DNA from: Lingula anatina
Lineage: Eukaryota; Brachiopoda; Lingulata; Lingulida; Lingulidae
Direction: 5' to 3'
Assembly (NCBI RefSeq): GCF_001039355.2
Contig: NW_019775702.1
Coordinates: forward strand, 406,697-466,696
Length of the DNA: 60,000 nt
Below are positions 15,681-28,049 of this stretch, in pieces. Under the pieces are notes generated by a model that worked only from the letters and a program-made list of their open reading frames with translations, did not search any database and was not told the DNA's origin. The position numbers and the translations under genes were made by a program. Numbering within the stretch: the first letter of the stretch is position 1; each line of letters begins with the position of its first letter.

Positions 15681-15710
15681 TCAAAACTCTTGGCCGCCCC
15701 ACTGTGGACC
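15681..15710 (-). CDS. eif3e: proposed last eIF3e coding exon (9 residues and stop)
   Basis: After an acceptor ending TCTCGGCAG the minus strand reads GPQWGGQEF then TGA. Joined in phase 0 to exon 12, which ends KSDS at a GTAGGT donor, this resembles the vertebrate eIF3e end, where a short P-x-W-x-x-Q segment precedes an acidic/aromatic terminus. The intron is about 4.3 kb. The alternative is reading through the exon 12 donor, which adds 27 cysteine- and basic-rich residues with no resemblance to eIF3e and stops at 19,948. The match is short, so this is an inference. Confidence 0.6.
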   Translation of the reverse strand, partial: GPQWGGQEF

Positions 15711-18700
15711 CTGCCGAGATGAAAAGAAACAAAATTTGTTAATGTCAGACTCAATTGCTACAGCTCTTAGATCAAATATAATTGGCAGGCTGAAAAAGGA
15801 CGTATATGTGCTTGATCATGGCGTGAAACTTTCTGTAGCCAGCTCCTTCCTCATAACTCATATGGTATTGGCTGACATAAATTCACACCAACCTAGAATG
15901 GGTTCACACCAGGGGCAGCCCTTTATTCCGAAGGGCCACTTTTCCAAGAGTCTACTATTCCAAACAGTAAAGGAACCTCAATCTGAAATTGACCGCTTTT
16001 CTGAAGGTCCGCAATTCCGAAGGTTTGAGGGTCTTCTAGAAAGTGTGCCATTCCACAAAAAGTTTATTAATGCGATAGCTGCCTATTAGTTGTGCAATTG
16101 TGGCACTGACCTCTGTGTCAAAGAAGTGGATTTAATTTGCTATCTTTCTGCTGTTCGCCCTCTATCTATAACTTCCAAATAGCGGACCTTCGGAATAGCG
16201 AGCCCTCGGAATATAGAAGCGCACTCATTCATACCAACCTTGGTTGGTATATAAATATATGCACCAACCTAGAATGGATTCACTCCAACCTTTGTTGGTA
16301 TGGACCCACATCAACCAAGAATCGATTCACACCAACCTTGGTATGGATTCCCCAAAATCTAGAAACAAAACTGATTGGCATATTTTCACAAGAAGAAAGA
16401 ATGGAAACCTCTGTGTTTATAACTAGACCTAGATACAAACTAAAACAGCAGTGTAAAAATTGACAACAACCCAAAACAGACTGCTGGATGATCAAGTTGC
16501 TCATAGGCAGTGATGCGTTGGTGTTATCTGGTACTCTTTTTTTAGTAAAATATCCGGTCTAAAACAGTCCTAGTTGCAGGTTAAATAATCACCACACCCA
16601 AATGATTCTGTTGAGCAAGGTTGGGTATTGACTTTTTCTTTGAAAGGAAAACTCCAATTCCTTATCATCACATTCCTACAGCTATTTGAGTCAGTGTGAT
16701 TATTTTCAAACAAAATGTATTTTGGTAAATTAAATTAGTTTTACATAACAGACCCACAGCAGGGGGGAGTGGGGGGGGGAGGAAAAGGGGTCACTGACAC
16801 TGGTAGTACTTTCTTTTGTCTAAAAGTGACTCATTTACACCAAACATCTAGATAGATTAATCAATCTTTGTGTAATCAAAAAGAGATTCATATAACCATT
16901 AATACTGCCTCAAAAACCACAGCATTATTTCACTCTGGTTTCCCTGTCCATAAGAAGAAACCATTAATGTAGAATAAAATCAGTCTGCAGAAACATCAAA
17001 GGAGTTCTCTTACAGATTCCTTTCCCCATTAACAGGTCATAAAGTCTGCATGTTAAGACAGCTGGCAAAATTACCACTGGCAATAAAAAGAAGCCTTTAG
17101 ATTTTGTAACCTTCATGAGAATGGTTTGTTCAAGCATCAAATTTAATTCCCCTGATGTACATTAAGCCTTGCAGTTAAAAACACACCCACACCTCCTTGG
17201 GCAAACCTGACAGGTTGTAGGCCTGCCTGGTCACAGCTCCCTCCTACCTACGGCAAGTGTAAAGGATAAGACGCTGTTTACATGTTCTTGCACTGAGAGA
17301 GCAACATAATACAGGAACCACGCTGAGCAATGCTCACTTCATGTCACAGCCAATACAAGGCGCAATGCTTCTTACTGCCGCATCAATACACTACCTACGC
17401 TTTGAAATAAAGACACAGTATGCTGGGTATTATAACTTGATTGCAAGTTATTTTAAAACACACTTGTTTGCTATTTCAGTGTGAAATGAGCCAGGTAAAA
17501 ATGTCTTTGGGGGGGGGGGGGGGGGGGGGGGGAGAGTAAGGCTAAGAGCTGTTGGGGGAAAATGTGAAATGTGCTTACTTAACCATGAGACATCTTTCCT
17601 ATAAATATAAGTGAATATAATGGAACTGCCTAACTTGCATGTTTGTGTTGTTTTTTTTTAAATTTCATATGAGATTATTTTCATGTCTGTTCATTTGTAT
17701 ATAAGGTTAGAAAATCTGTTCACTGTTTTCTGTTAACACTATTATTAAGCAATTGCTTTCTCCATCAGTTTCACTAAAATAGGAAGAAATAGAGTGATAT
17801 ACATTTATATTAAGAAATGAAATATCCATCACTAACAATGTCAGTTTTATTAACTTTGTAACACATATATTATCATTTAATATTCACATTTAACCTAGCT
17901 AAATTTGTGGATATTGCACCACATATCTATTGCAATGTATTATATGTATACATCTACAATACATTTACATCCTGGACTGTTTTAAAAATAAGAAGTCTAA
18001 GTACAACATATTAACAGTAAGAACAATAGAAAGCACCGAAGGCCCCCTTCTCTGAACACTGGACTTTATACTAGGCTCATCAAGCCCATTATCTGATAAC
18101 CAATGAAGACCAATGGTGACATCTACCTCTCAGTCACCCATGCCACTAACAGACAGAGGGCAGTCCAGTGCATTCCCTCTGGCCCTTCAAATGAACTCCA
18201 TATAATTCAACATGACACATCAGGCTGTAAAACTCACATCAGCCTATTAGCCAAGAGTAGTAGCTTGCTATCACCTCAGTAAACTAGTGTAGATTGGCTA
18301 GAGAATCTATCTCATAAGTAGTGGCACATTTCTTTTTAGATAACAGATCACAGAAGGCTTATGCAAGAAACAACTACCAATGTGGGAGAAGTGTTTGCTT
18401 AACTAATTTGTGGTTATATATCATCAGTGTAACCAGAATAATTCTGTGATGCTTTCGTCTAAATCCACCAAACCAGATCGTCATGCCAAACCAACTGTGT
18501 ATCTAGAGCTGGCTGGTTATCTGGTGCCAAAATAGAGCTTTAAAACAGTAGAATTCTTGACTGCACTGAGAAAACACCACCACACCAAAAAGATAGGAAT
18601 ATAGTTTAGGTTTATAAAAAGAAAGAAAGAAAGAAAGAAAAAAAGAAAGAAATCTTCACAGAAATCAGTAGTAACCCTCTTCAATCTTTAAACTGTAATG

Positions 18701-21700
18701 ACCAAAGTGTTTTAAAATCAAGTATACAGGCAAATTCATAATGTGAAGTGCCTCTATCAGTTATTTTTCTAAACCAGATGCAGCAAACTATTCCAATTTC
18801 CCATGTTTGGTTTGATATCTTCTACAAATTGTGACCATAATATGTGCAAAGGTGAAAAAAAAAGATATTTTTCAATTCCACTAAATGATGTGCCTATTTT
18901 CAATCCAGTTCTATGAAAATACATTACCCCCCCCCCCTTGACTATGGCCCACCATAATTCTGGCTAGACACATTTCACACAAGACACAAACTATTGAACA
19001 CAAACTTTTGAACACTAACAATGCCTCTTGTTCAGACTGGATCCTGTTATGTAAATCCCTTTATAATCAAATTTACCTTTAAGAAAACTGTTAAGGCAAT
19101 GTTTGGTATTTTAACATGAATATTTCACAAACAATCACCGTATGAATGACCAGCAGCTATTTAGTTATATGTTTGGAGTTTTATTTCACCTCTAAAGAAT
19201 GTTTACATGACATAATTCGCCACACTACCCTTGCTTTGATAACATTTTGACACTTCCTCTGCAGTTTATTACTGAAAAAAGAAAAAAAAGTCAAACTTGG
19301 CAAAGATCACTGTTGTAACAATGATTGCTTTTAAGAGGTTTTTGATATAATCAGATTTTATCATTAAATTATGTATTAGTTACAACTGAAAATTAGTAAT
19401 GCAACTAAAGACCCTAATCATATCTTACCACTTTTCATTTATATCTGGAATTCTGTATTCTAGGCAATATTGTCAAATAATTTATTCATCACCAATGGGG
19501 TATATAAAATTTTGTTGATGAAAGCTACTCTTAAATGAAGTGGGGGCCTTGTGACCTGCACAGATCCTCAACTTTCTGTGCCATTCACCTCAATTCTGGA
19601 TAAATCTCCTTTCTTAAATACATTACACACCTGCAAGAATATTAGTTCTATATATGATGACACAAAACAGCAGTAAGCTTATTTGTGCAAACAGAGAACA
19701 ACGACGATTTGTGATTTTCATGTCATATGGCATTTTGAGTGAAATTATTGCCATATATTTCAGTATTATAATTCAGTTGAATTATATACTCGTAACAAAC
19801 AGAAGATAAAAAACTCTGACTTAAAATTAGGAAAAAATTAAATCCAATTGTATTAATAATTTTTGTGAAGAAATAAAAATTAAAATACAAATAGGAAAAG
19901 TTACTTAATTTGTATAATTCAATTGCTAAGATGTTAAGTAAATGTTTTCAGTCATGAAGGCTCTTCTTGTGGGTGCGCACACACGTCCGCTTACACACAC
20001 ACACACAGCATGTATACAGGTGATGTACACCTACCGAGTCTGATTTTGCTGAGAGTTTCTTCTCTATGTTCATAGCTAACATCTGCGATCTAAAGGAGAG
20101 TCCCTTGGTTTTGTCTATCACCTGTTGGTATGGAGACACAGCCTGTGTGCCCATCACCACGTGACCCTGGGAGAACAAACACAATACATTACCTTCATGA
20201 CAGAACACAGGATTCAGGAGAACAAACAAGATTTTAATGAAAAAAAAAAAAACAGCATTCCTAAGGAAATCATTTCTGAGCAACAGTGCATGGAAACATA
20301 CTGACGATAGACTTGCACACATGCACACTATGATAAACCCTAAATTCTACTGAAATCTTTGGTTTCAAATATATATAAAAACACTACAGAATGCCACAAG
20401 AAAAATAACTGTTATGGTCTTCAAGAAATATTACAATAATTATGCTATGTAAGTGCATGCGGAGAATTCTGCTTAAGAATATCAAGAAGTGAGAGAAGAG
20501 GAAAAGGATCCTTACCAACTTGGAGTCGATCTTGGCATCGAGCCGTGCACCACGTATGAGGTTCACAATCCACCTCTCGGCATCATCTGGGGTCATGTTC
20601 AGCTTCTCCGCAAGCATGCTGCAATACACAGAGAAAGTTGGGGTCAGTGCCCATGACAGTGCAAAGACTCCAAAGACAAATTGCTTGTAGGAAGGTGATT
20701 TTTGTAAACTTTAGAGTCCTTGACGTCCAAAACAATTCCAAGGCAGATGAGGTCAATGAACCAAAAGCAATTACCCATAAACTCCTTGATTGTTCCCACT
20801 TTATTATGCAGTGATTTCCCTCCTAAATATTTGTGACGTTATACAAGTTACCCTCATTCAAACAGAAGAAGAGGAGGATGGGATTAGAAAACCCAAGGAA
20901 TTTACAAATTCTAAATCCAATGTTACGACTTGATGAAATTACTCAAACACATTAAGAAACAAAATATATAGTGTTGGGTATTAACTCCAGGTTATTAAAT
21001 TCATTTTCTGGTTTCTCTATACTGTTTCTGCCTGTTTACAAGTACTTATAAACCCAGCAATCACTGCCAAACACAATACACTGCATGGAACCACAACTAA
21101 CACAATGCAAACATATCAAAGTTAACATACACATTCTGGACTTATCTTTTCCTAGAACATGTTATGCATATAAAAATACAGGTGAGGCCTATCTAACTAA
21201 ATAATCAACCAAAATTTATTTTTATTTCTTCTGTCTCATGTTTTTATTCCCCCTTTGTCATGATGCTAGTGTTTTAGAATGTTTGATGAAATTTGGTGTT
21301 GCAAAGTGCAAAGAATGTGTGGGAAGCATGAGTGTCAAGTTGTCATACTTACTTAATACTAATGCACTCATGAATTCGACAGAAAGTCTCAAATATAAAA
21401 AGCCTGGCATTCTCAATGAAATCATCTAAACAGGCAACAAGGAAAAAGTCGTTTACCAGAACCTAAAAAAGCAACACATTAAAAAATAATGATGCTGAGT
21501 TAGACTGACATTTTAAAAGCATCTCTTACCAAAGAACGACTGTCAATAAATATTTATACACAATGTATGTATCAAAGTATACAAGCCAGCTAAGCCAAGC
21601 CTGTAAGGAAGCTTTTAAACTCTTCTTTATTTTAGATGTAATAAGGAATGTCTCTTACACTTTCACATTCTCTGAGTTTTTGTTGTGCTCCATCAAAATC

Positions 21701-24700
21701 AAAGTTGACATACAAGCACTCTAAGAATTCTGTTATTGGGTCTCTGTATGTGTATGATTCCTGAAACAAAATATGCATTCACCAATTAAAAGATACAAAG
21801 ACAGCCAGCAGCACATTTAAAAGCAGTGTCTGAGCTTACAGAAATATGTTTTCTCAGTGAGGTTAACATAACCCTAAACAGCTCCCAAGCTAAACATAAA
21901 AATGTATCGAAATAAAGACCTTTTAAGCTTTAAAAGGTCAATACTTCGATACATTTTTATGTTTAGCTTGGGGGCTGTTTAGGGTTATGTTTCTTTAAAA
22001 AAAAAAAAAAAAAAAACTACTGGTGATGGTTAGGTTAGGTACAATATTTCTACAACCAAACTTACATTAAAAAGCTATTAAATATCAAACTACTTGGTAA
22101 ATATAAAATTACTGAATTTGACAAAAATTTATTTAAGGATTGCTTTAAAAAAAATCAAAATCACAATTTCTCTGTCTTTGACTCAAACACCGAAGAGAAC
22201 CATTATGTGACTACACAAGCCAGCTCTGTAGGAAAGGCTTTAATCTCTTCTTAGATTTTGAACATGCTTATGTTCAATGCAACTAAACAATTTCTAAGGC
22301 AACCGTAAGTTATGCATAGAAATAAAAAGTTTTCATTTACTGATGTGGATATTGCACATAGAAGTACAGTGAGGCTAGTCTACTTACCTGTTGTATGACC
22401 TTGACAAGGTCTTTGAGGACTGTTCTCCGCCTCTTGTTGGTGATCACCGCAGTGGTCAGGTAGCGCAGTATGTGTGGACACAGAGTCTGGATGGCATTCA
22501 GGTACCTGACAGAAAGATACAAAGTATGCACATGTATACAATGAGAATAGCCTGACATTTCATTTTCATCAAACAGATGCTTCAAAATAAGACTCTATTT
22601 CAGCCCCCACTTTCAATGTTTGATAGTTCAGTATCTTACAATAGAAATCACACCAGCAAGATGCTAGCTTCACATCCCATCAAATCCCCCCTTGTTTCTC
22701 TCCATATACTTACTGTTGTTGATACAGAAACATGTCTATGATGAGATCTCTGCCCTTGGGGTGGTTGAAGTATACAAACAGGCTCCAGTGGATCAGCCAC
22801 GTCCTCTGCTGGAGAGACTGAAGTGCTGTGGTAAAAGGCTGGAAAAATATAACATAATCATCATCTTTTTACTGAGATAAACATACTTGCTTCCCATAAA
22901 TAAAGTTTTAAACATAAATCTAATAGTGGAAGATGTAGTGTCTCTGCTATCAATGCTACCCATTCTGTCTTGTTACATAATTTTGTGTTTTGTATTGCAT
23001 TTTTGATGTTTCACCATCCCATCCCATGGGCCCTAACTCATTATCTCTATCTTCTAGTTTAGAAATGTTCACAGTACAGCAAATTGTCATCCCTGATGCA
23101 TGCACAGCTCCTGTTTGTAGTTTCACTTACACTTGAGTCAATGACATCTCGCAGCCTGTTCAGGTCTTCCAGGGCAGTGTCCCAGTTCTGCATCAGGATT
23201 TCACAGGCCAGCTTTCCCCACATGGCATTCAGGGCATTCTTGTCATTGGGAGGTAACTGGAATATCACACCATTAACAATAGGATAGGACACAATACTAT
23301 GTGTATTTGGAGTCACTGACTGGTTGTTGGAAGTTAGTCACATGCTTTTAAGAGGCTTTTCTTTTATGTTTAGTGCTAATGCCATTTCCAAATGTAAAGG
23401 TAGGAAAACTCAAATTGCAATTTAAAAAAAAATGCATTTCAAAACTGTTATCTGTTATCATGCCAGTACTCTGACAAAGTAAAGCTATTCAATTTCATAG
23501 TATAGTATTTTATAGTATAAAATGTGTGTCTTGAATGCTATCAATGTTCTGGATGCCATATGCCATAAACTTACAAGTGCCCTAACAAAATACAGGTATT
23601 CAGCTGCACCAGAGTAGTTGCCACACTCATATTGGAACTTAGCAAAGTTGTATAGTGTGTTGATCATTTCACTGGTTACCTGAATAGTAGACATTAAACT
23701 GACAATAAGTGAGGTATAACAAATATTCTATCTTTGTTCCATATGACAACTAAAAATGACATTCTTCACTTTCATAGTATGTATACAACAAAAATTCAGA
23801 TGGTTAATTATTACTCAAAATATTTACAAAGATGATTCTGATTCAAACAAATAAAGATCAAATGCAATAATAAAGATTTTCAGGTCCATAAAACCCTATC
23901 ATGAGTCCTGAAAGCACACATATGGATGTATACTTACATTGTACTCCTTAGATAAAAATTCAAAAAGTTGTCTTCCATCCCTGAATAAATATAAATACAA
24001 TACATTTGAATACAATTACTACTACCAAGTGAAGTCTTCCATCCCTGAACAAAATAGTAAATAAAAACCCTTGAAAACATACTATTACCCAGTGAAATAT
24101 TTCCGAAAAGTGATGCATTACCTTATATTGTACATTTCTACTTTAAAAAAAAAAAAGGAACAGCAAATTCCTTACCGTGAATTTTGTATTTGTCGTAACA
24201 CCTCAGGATCTTCAAATATTTTGACAACTGGTTCTGTGTCTGCCTGTAACTTCTTCAATTCTGATACCACCTCCCCACGCTTATCTTTGAGTGCTGTAAA
24301 AGATATCCAAGTCTCCCCTCCAAGATCTGGAACAAAAATTGTCAAAATAAAATTCAGGTGCAATTCATGCCAAACTGATATATGTTGCAAAAGTGAAGTA
24401 AGTCAGATGGGAATCAGCAACACCAATTTTTATGTCACAAGTTTCCAGGACAATACATCACATGTTGTCTGCTGGGAAAAGAAATGTCATTTGTTAACTA
24501 AAACTGTAACATATACATCAACACCCCATTTCCATAAATTTTTAGATCGATCTATCCCTGTGGGGAGTCTCACTAGATTTCTGTCAGCTTGGCCAGCTTA
24601 AGCGTCTGTCCCGCCTACTAAAAGCTGTAAGGGGGTAATTAACTATGGTGTCCGCTCGGCTGACTGCAATTTAGCCTGAACCCCCAGGGAGTTAGGTCGA

Positions 24701-27700
24701 TCTAAAACTTAATCTTTAGATCGATCTAAATGTCTGGGAAAGCACCCCAAGTCTTTTATAAGGCCAGTTTAAAGGGTTATGTAATCTAACCTCTGTTTAG
24801 ATAACCTGTGCAATAATCAATGGAATCCTTTGAGAAATGTAAGTACTTTGCTCTAGATCCATTCAACAATAGCATTTTTATGCAAAATCAATATGCCAGA
24901 AATGACTGTACAGAATTGTTTACTCAAATAAATAAATAAACAGACAAATAACATACTTAAACTGTCACTTGAATGAAGTTGGTTTAAAGATGCATACAAA
25001 GTCAATTTTTTGTCACAAAAACCAACCAAATGACAGCATATAGTTTCAAGTAGTATAACTAAGAGAATTACCAAAAAGCATTGTTTAATTTTACCCGAAA
25101 ATGATGTTTGAACGGATTTTTCTGCTGGCATTCTAAGCTGTATGTCAATGGGGCAGGAAAGTAGGTCAAGAAAGTAGGTTAAATTTACAACCATAAATTT
25201 AAAGAAAGGAGCAGTCTAAAGGTCTTTTATGGCTGATCGAGTGATCTATTCAGTTTATCCCTTGGCATGTCTAATTTATCTGAGTCATATAAGAATCTAG
25301 TAGAAGTGGTTTACAAGTGTTACTGGGAATCCACGCTCCACCGATGCTCGGTTCGTATGTACCTTTAATACCAAAAATTTGTTGTGGACCCCAGAAAAAC
25401 CCAGTATACAGTAGCTGTGTGAAATATATTACAAAAAGAATAACTGATGGTAATTAATTTCTATTTCAACATTAATAAAAACTGTACGAGTTCACCAGTG
25501 TTTTTTATGAAAGGGAAATTTTTGTTCACAACAACATTAGGCACATTTGCATTGTGTACGAATGAAAAGCTCAGATTTTAAGCAGCATTCTTTTCTAAGT
25601 ATGAATATAAAAAAAACACAGCAAGATTACAAGACACATAAATGTTTTCTAAAAATGCACAGTTTTAGCTTACAACAAAAGGGGCACATCAATGTTTTCT
25701 CAGAATATACAGTTTAACCTACAGCAGCTTGAGGTGCAAAATGTAAGAATGAACAATGACACTGGGTACACAAATGTTTTCAAAGAATACATGGCATGTA
25801 TGGTCAATCTTCAACCATTGTAATCTGATCATAATACATTCATAAAATACATATATGCAGGAATTTCTCAGTCATAAGCATTTTAATAAAGAATACAACC
25901 ATCATGACTAAGATATATGACAAAACACTTTACCTTGTGCAACACTGACAGAAGTTGGACTTCAATCACAACAATAATACTCACCAGATCCATATGGCAC
26001 AGAATACAATGTAGTCATAGATCAGTAACAAGATGGTGATTACCATATTTTTACGAAATCACACATTGGTTATGCCCTGGATAACATTTCTTTCTTTGTT
26101 AATTGGTAAAGTAAACAACTTAAGGATATCAAATTATCTATACTAAATATTACAATATGCTAAATGTAATAGAAAAAAGGTTTGTACCATTCACAACATA
26201 AATTGTAACTTAGTAATTTTTACCAAGTAAAAATCTTAAAAATGAAAATAAAACCTAATCTAAACTATTCAGATAAAAAAAATCACCCCCACATTCATCC
26301 AACAGTGACCAACACACTGCTGCACTTGCCACAACCAACACAGTGGCACATCTGGCACACTGACATGGTGTTCATGCTGACACCTACTCTGTGGAACTTC
26401 ATCCTCTGGGTAGAGACTCTTGTATACATCCATGGCAAAATCCACCATATTTGTATTGCTCAGCAAGTCCAGTTTCCCTTTCAGCATCTCTTGCTCATCA
26501 TACAACTAAAAGAATGCACAGACAATTTCTTTAAACAAACAGTTGATAATAAAATTGCCACTGGTTAACATTCCTTTGACTTCATAATATAATATATCAT
26601 AACTTCAACAATAATATCTTCCATACAAACAAAACTTTACTTTAAAAAACTAAATTTTGAAAGTGGGATTTACCAGCCAGATGAAACATAATAGAAATCT
26701 TTCATAATATCAATTCATAAAATCTGCTCTATACATTGAGGTACCAGTATCTACTGAACAATAATATTTTTTGGAAAAAATGTGTTTAGTTCTTTATAGG
26801 TAAAACAAAATAATATTAATAAAAACTTGGGATTAACAATTTAAAAAGAACAATATAAAAAGACAGGAACAAAATTAAAACAAGAATTTCAAAGCAACAT
26901 CAACAGCAATGCATTTCCAAGCTCAGCTGATTGCCAAAGTTTAGGAAGAACACAGAATCGGGATTAATTTTAAAACTCATGAACTGTATTATAATGTACT
27001 ACAAACAAGCCAATTGTAGTTCTCAGTTCCACCATTTATTTCAATGTTTCTTCTTAAATGAGTGTTCGTCATCTCATAGAATGGTCTGAGACAAGGGGAC
27101 TATATTGAATAAACAACAAATGTTATTATTCCTGTTATTAGACAGAAGAAAGTACAGCATTAACCTTGGCAAGCTGCTCTCAGTTTGGAGATGCTTTGTA
27201 TTGTTGTCAGTTTTCTGAGTAAGGCATGGTGGCTAGTAATTCTAAAAACATTTTTGATTGTCAATAAGGATTCTCCTCAGGTTGATGTCAGATCTGTTGA
27301 TAACAATGCAGTAGACAAAATTTGATGACAAATTCAACTTAATGCCATATGGTATAAAATTCTATGAAGAGAAATGACAAAGGAATTACTATTTCAGCCT
27401 TAGAACTAGGTTATGAGAACAAACATGCAGCTGTCAAATAAAGTTTATATTTGTGGACTGTCTATGTTTTAATAATTAAGCATCCGTCGCCTCTACTTCA
27501 TTTATTATGTGACCATGCAGTCGGCTGATGTCGAGGACACAGGCTATATACAAATGGTAGGTTTGGTAAAGTAGTTCATCACTTTATGGTTCTTGGTCTC
27601 ATTCCTGTTTTGAAACAGAGGTAAAGAAAACTTACCCCATTTGCTGATAAGAATTCCAATAAAGGAAAGACCATATGACGGTCTAAATATTGGCCCATGC

Positions 27701-27725
27701 GGCTTGTCAAGTCGAATTCCGCCAT
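15681..27725 (-). CDS. eif3e: eukaryotic translation initiation factor 3 subunit E (13 exons)
   Basis: This cytoplasmic eIF3 subunit (Int6) helps recruit mRNA to the 40S ribosome through a C-terminal PCI domain. Exons, high to low: 27636-27725, 26388-26505, 24176-24293, 23938-23980, 23575-23679, 23133-23256, 22714-22825, 22388-22505, 21659-21760, 21353-21462, 20516-20618, 20035-20166, 15681-15710. They join in one frame to 434 aa; human eIF3e has 445. Recognisable blocks include [17 protein letters not shown] (exon 1), [20 protein letters not shown] (exon 5), [16 protein letters not shown] (exon 7), [16 protein letters not shown] (exon 8) and [16 protein letters not shown] (exon 12). The start is the ATG at 27,723-27,725 in AAAATGGCGG. 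The exon 6/7 junction has two in-frame solutions; I chose the one keeping LQSLQQRTW. An RNF146-like gene diverges 324 bp away. Identity is very sure; the last exon is less sure. Confidence 0.95.
15882..16345. repeat. degenerate short repeats in eIF3e intron 12
   Basis: The unit is roughly ATTCACACCAACCTTGGTTGG with variants. A few copies lie around 15,882-15,915 and a denser cluster at 16,224-16,345. Some copies contain the small palindrome CCAACCTTGGTTGG. The apparent frames rich in HTNL and Trp are translations of this repeat, not a gene. Confidence 0.7.
17509..17532. repeat. poly(G) run of 24
   Basis: An uninterrupted 24-base G homopolymer in eIF3e intron 12. The length may be approximate because such runs are often mis-sequenced. 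Confidence 0.85.
18621..18652. repeat. GAAA microsatellite
   Basis: About eight GAAA units with one imperfect unit, in eIF3e intron 12. Confidence 0.9.
21865..21992. mobile_element. near-perfect hairpin element (foldback/MITE) in eIF3e intron 8
   Basis: The left arm starts AACATAACCCTAAACAGCTC and the right arm ends GGGTTATGTTT. The arms pair over about 50 bases each, centred on a second small palindrome (GACCTTTTA-AGCTT-TAAAAGGTC). The right end is followed by CTT and a run of about 20 A. No coding capacity. Transcribed, it would form a long hairpin inside the intron. Confidence 0.75.
24541..24706. mobile_element. short inverted-repeat element, TTTAGATCGA family, in eIF3e intron 2
   Basis: The left arm begins TTTAGATCGATCTATCCCTG and the right arm, reverse-complemented, begins TTTAGATCGACCTAACTCCC. 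Both continue into a shared segment containing CTAAATTGC-GTCAG-like sequence. A second TTTAGATCGATCTAAA palindrome follows at 24,715-24,730. Related elements sit at 41,255-41,425, 45,611-45,850 and, in part, 48,205-48,300. Confidence 0.65.
25000..25345. repeat. dispersed repeat, copy 1 (eIF3e intron 2)
   Basis: Shares ordered blocks with 42,960-43,355: ATAGTTTCAA near the start, AAATTTACAACCATAAATTT against AAGTTTACAACCAGAAATTT, TTTATGGCTGATCG against TTTTTGGCTGACCG, and CTAGTAGAAGTG followed by CCACGCTCC. The order and orientation are the same, so this is a diverged interspersed family of about 350-400 bases. No frame is conserved. Confidence 0.6.
25630..25800. repeat. three degenerate tandem units of about 57 bases
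   Basis: The unit contains ACA(T/C)AAATGTTTTCT followed by GAATA-ACAG and TTA/CAGC stretches, starting near 25,635, 25,684 and 25,765. Divergence between units is substantial. Confidence 0.45.
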
Positions 27726-28049
27726 TTTGTCGAGTGCGTGAGAGCAGCTTCGCATTGAAGAAGAACTAGCTTTGTAATTGGTTATTAGTTTTACAAATTC
27801 TTCCGCAAACATTTTCAATTCTTTAATTATTGCAAAACTGGTCAATTGAGAGAAACCGTCTGATTTCCATAAACTTTGGACACTTATTTATTCAAAATGC
27901 TATGACGATATAGTTTGTGGTCATTGAAAAGAAGGTTCCTAGAACTATTTTTCTTCAGCATAATGTAAATATCTTTAAAAATGTTGTTGGGGATAAAAAT
28001 GGGACGTTAAATATTACTGGGGTATCTGAAGGGTGAAAAAGCTTTCAAG
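27726..28049. promoter_or_regulatory. shared intergenic region between divergent eIF3e and RNF146-like genes
   Basis: The start codons of two divergent genes are 324 bp apart, so both 5' UTRs and any promoter must fit here or overlap. No TATA box is placed suitably for either gene. An inverted CCAAT (ATTGG) lies near 27,777. The eIF3e start codon itself sits in AAAATGGCGG, which matches the YY1-type AANATGGCGG element often found at housekeeping start sites. The bidirectional function is inferred from spacing. Confidence 0.6.

Noticed and set aside
16137-16463. Frames rich in HTNL and Trp
   Set aside because: They are translations of a short degenerate tandem repeat inside eIF3e intron 12.
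19948-20034. Extended C-terminus of eIF3e read through the exon 12 donor
   Set aside because: The added residues come partly from a CA repeat and do not resemble any eIF3e end; a good donor and a matching small exon exist instead.
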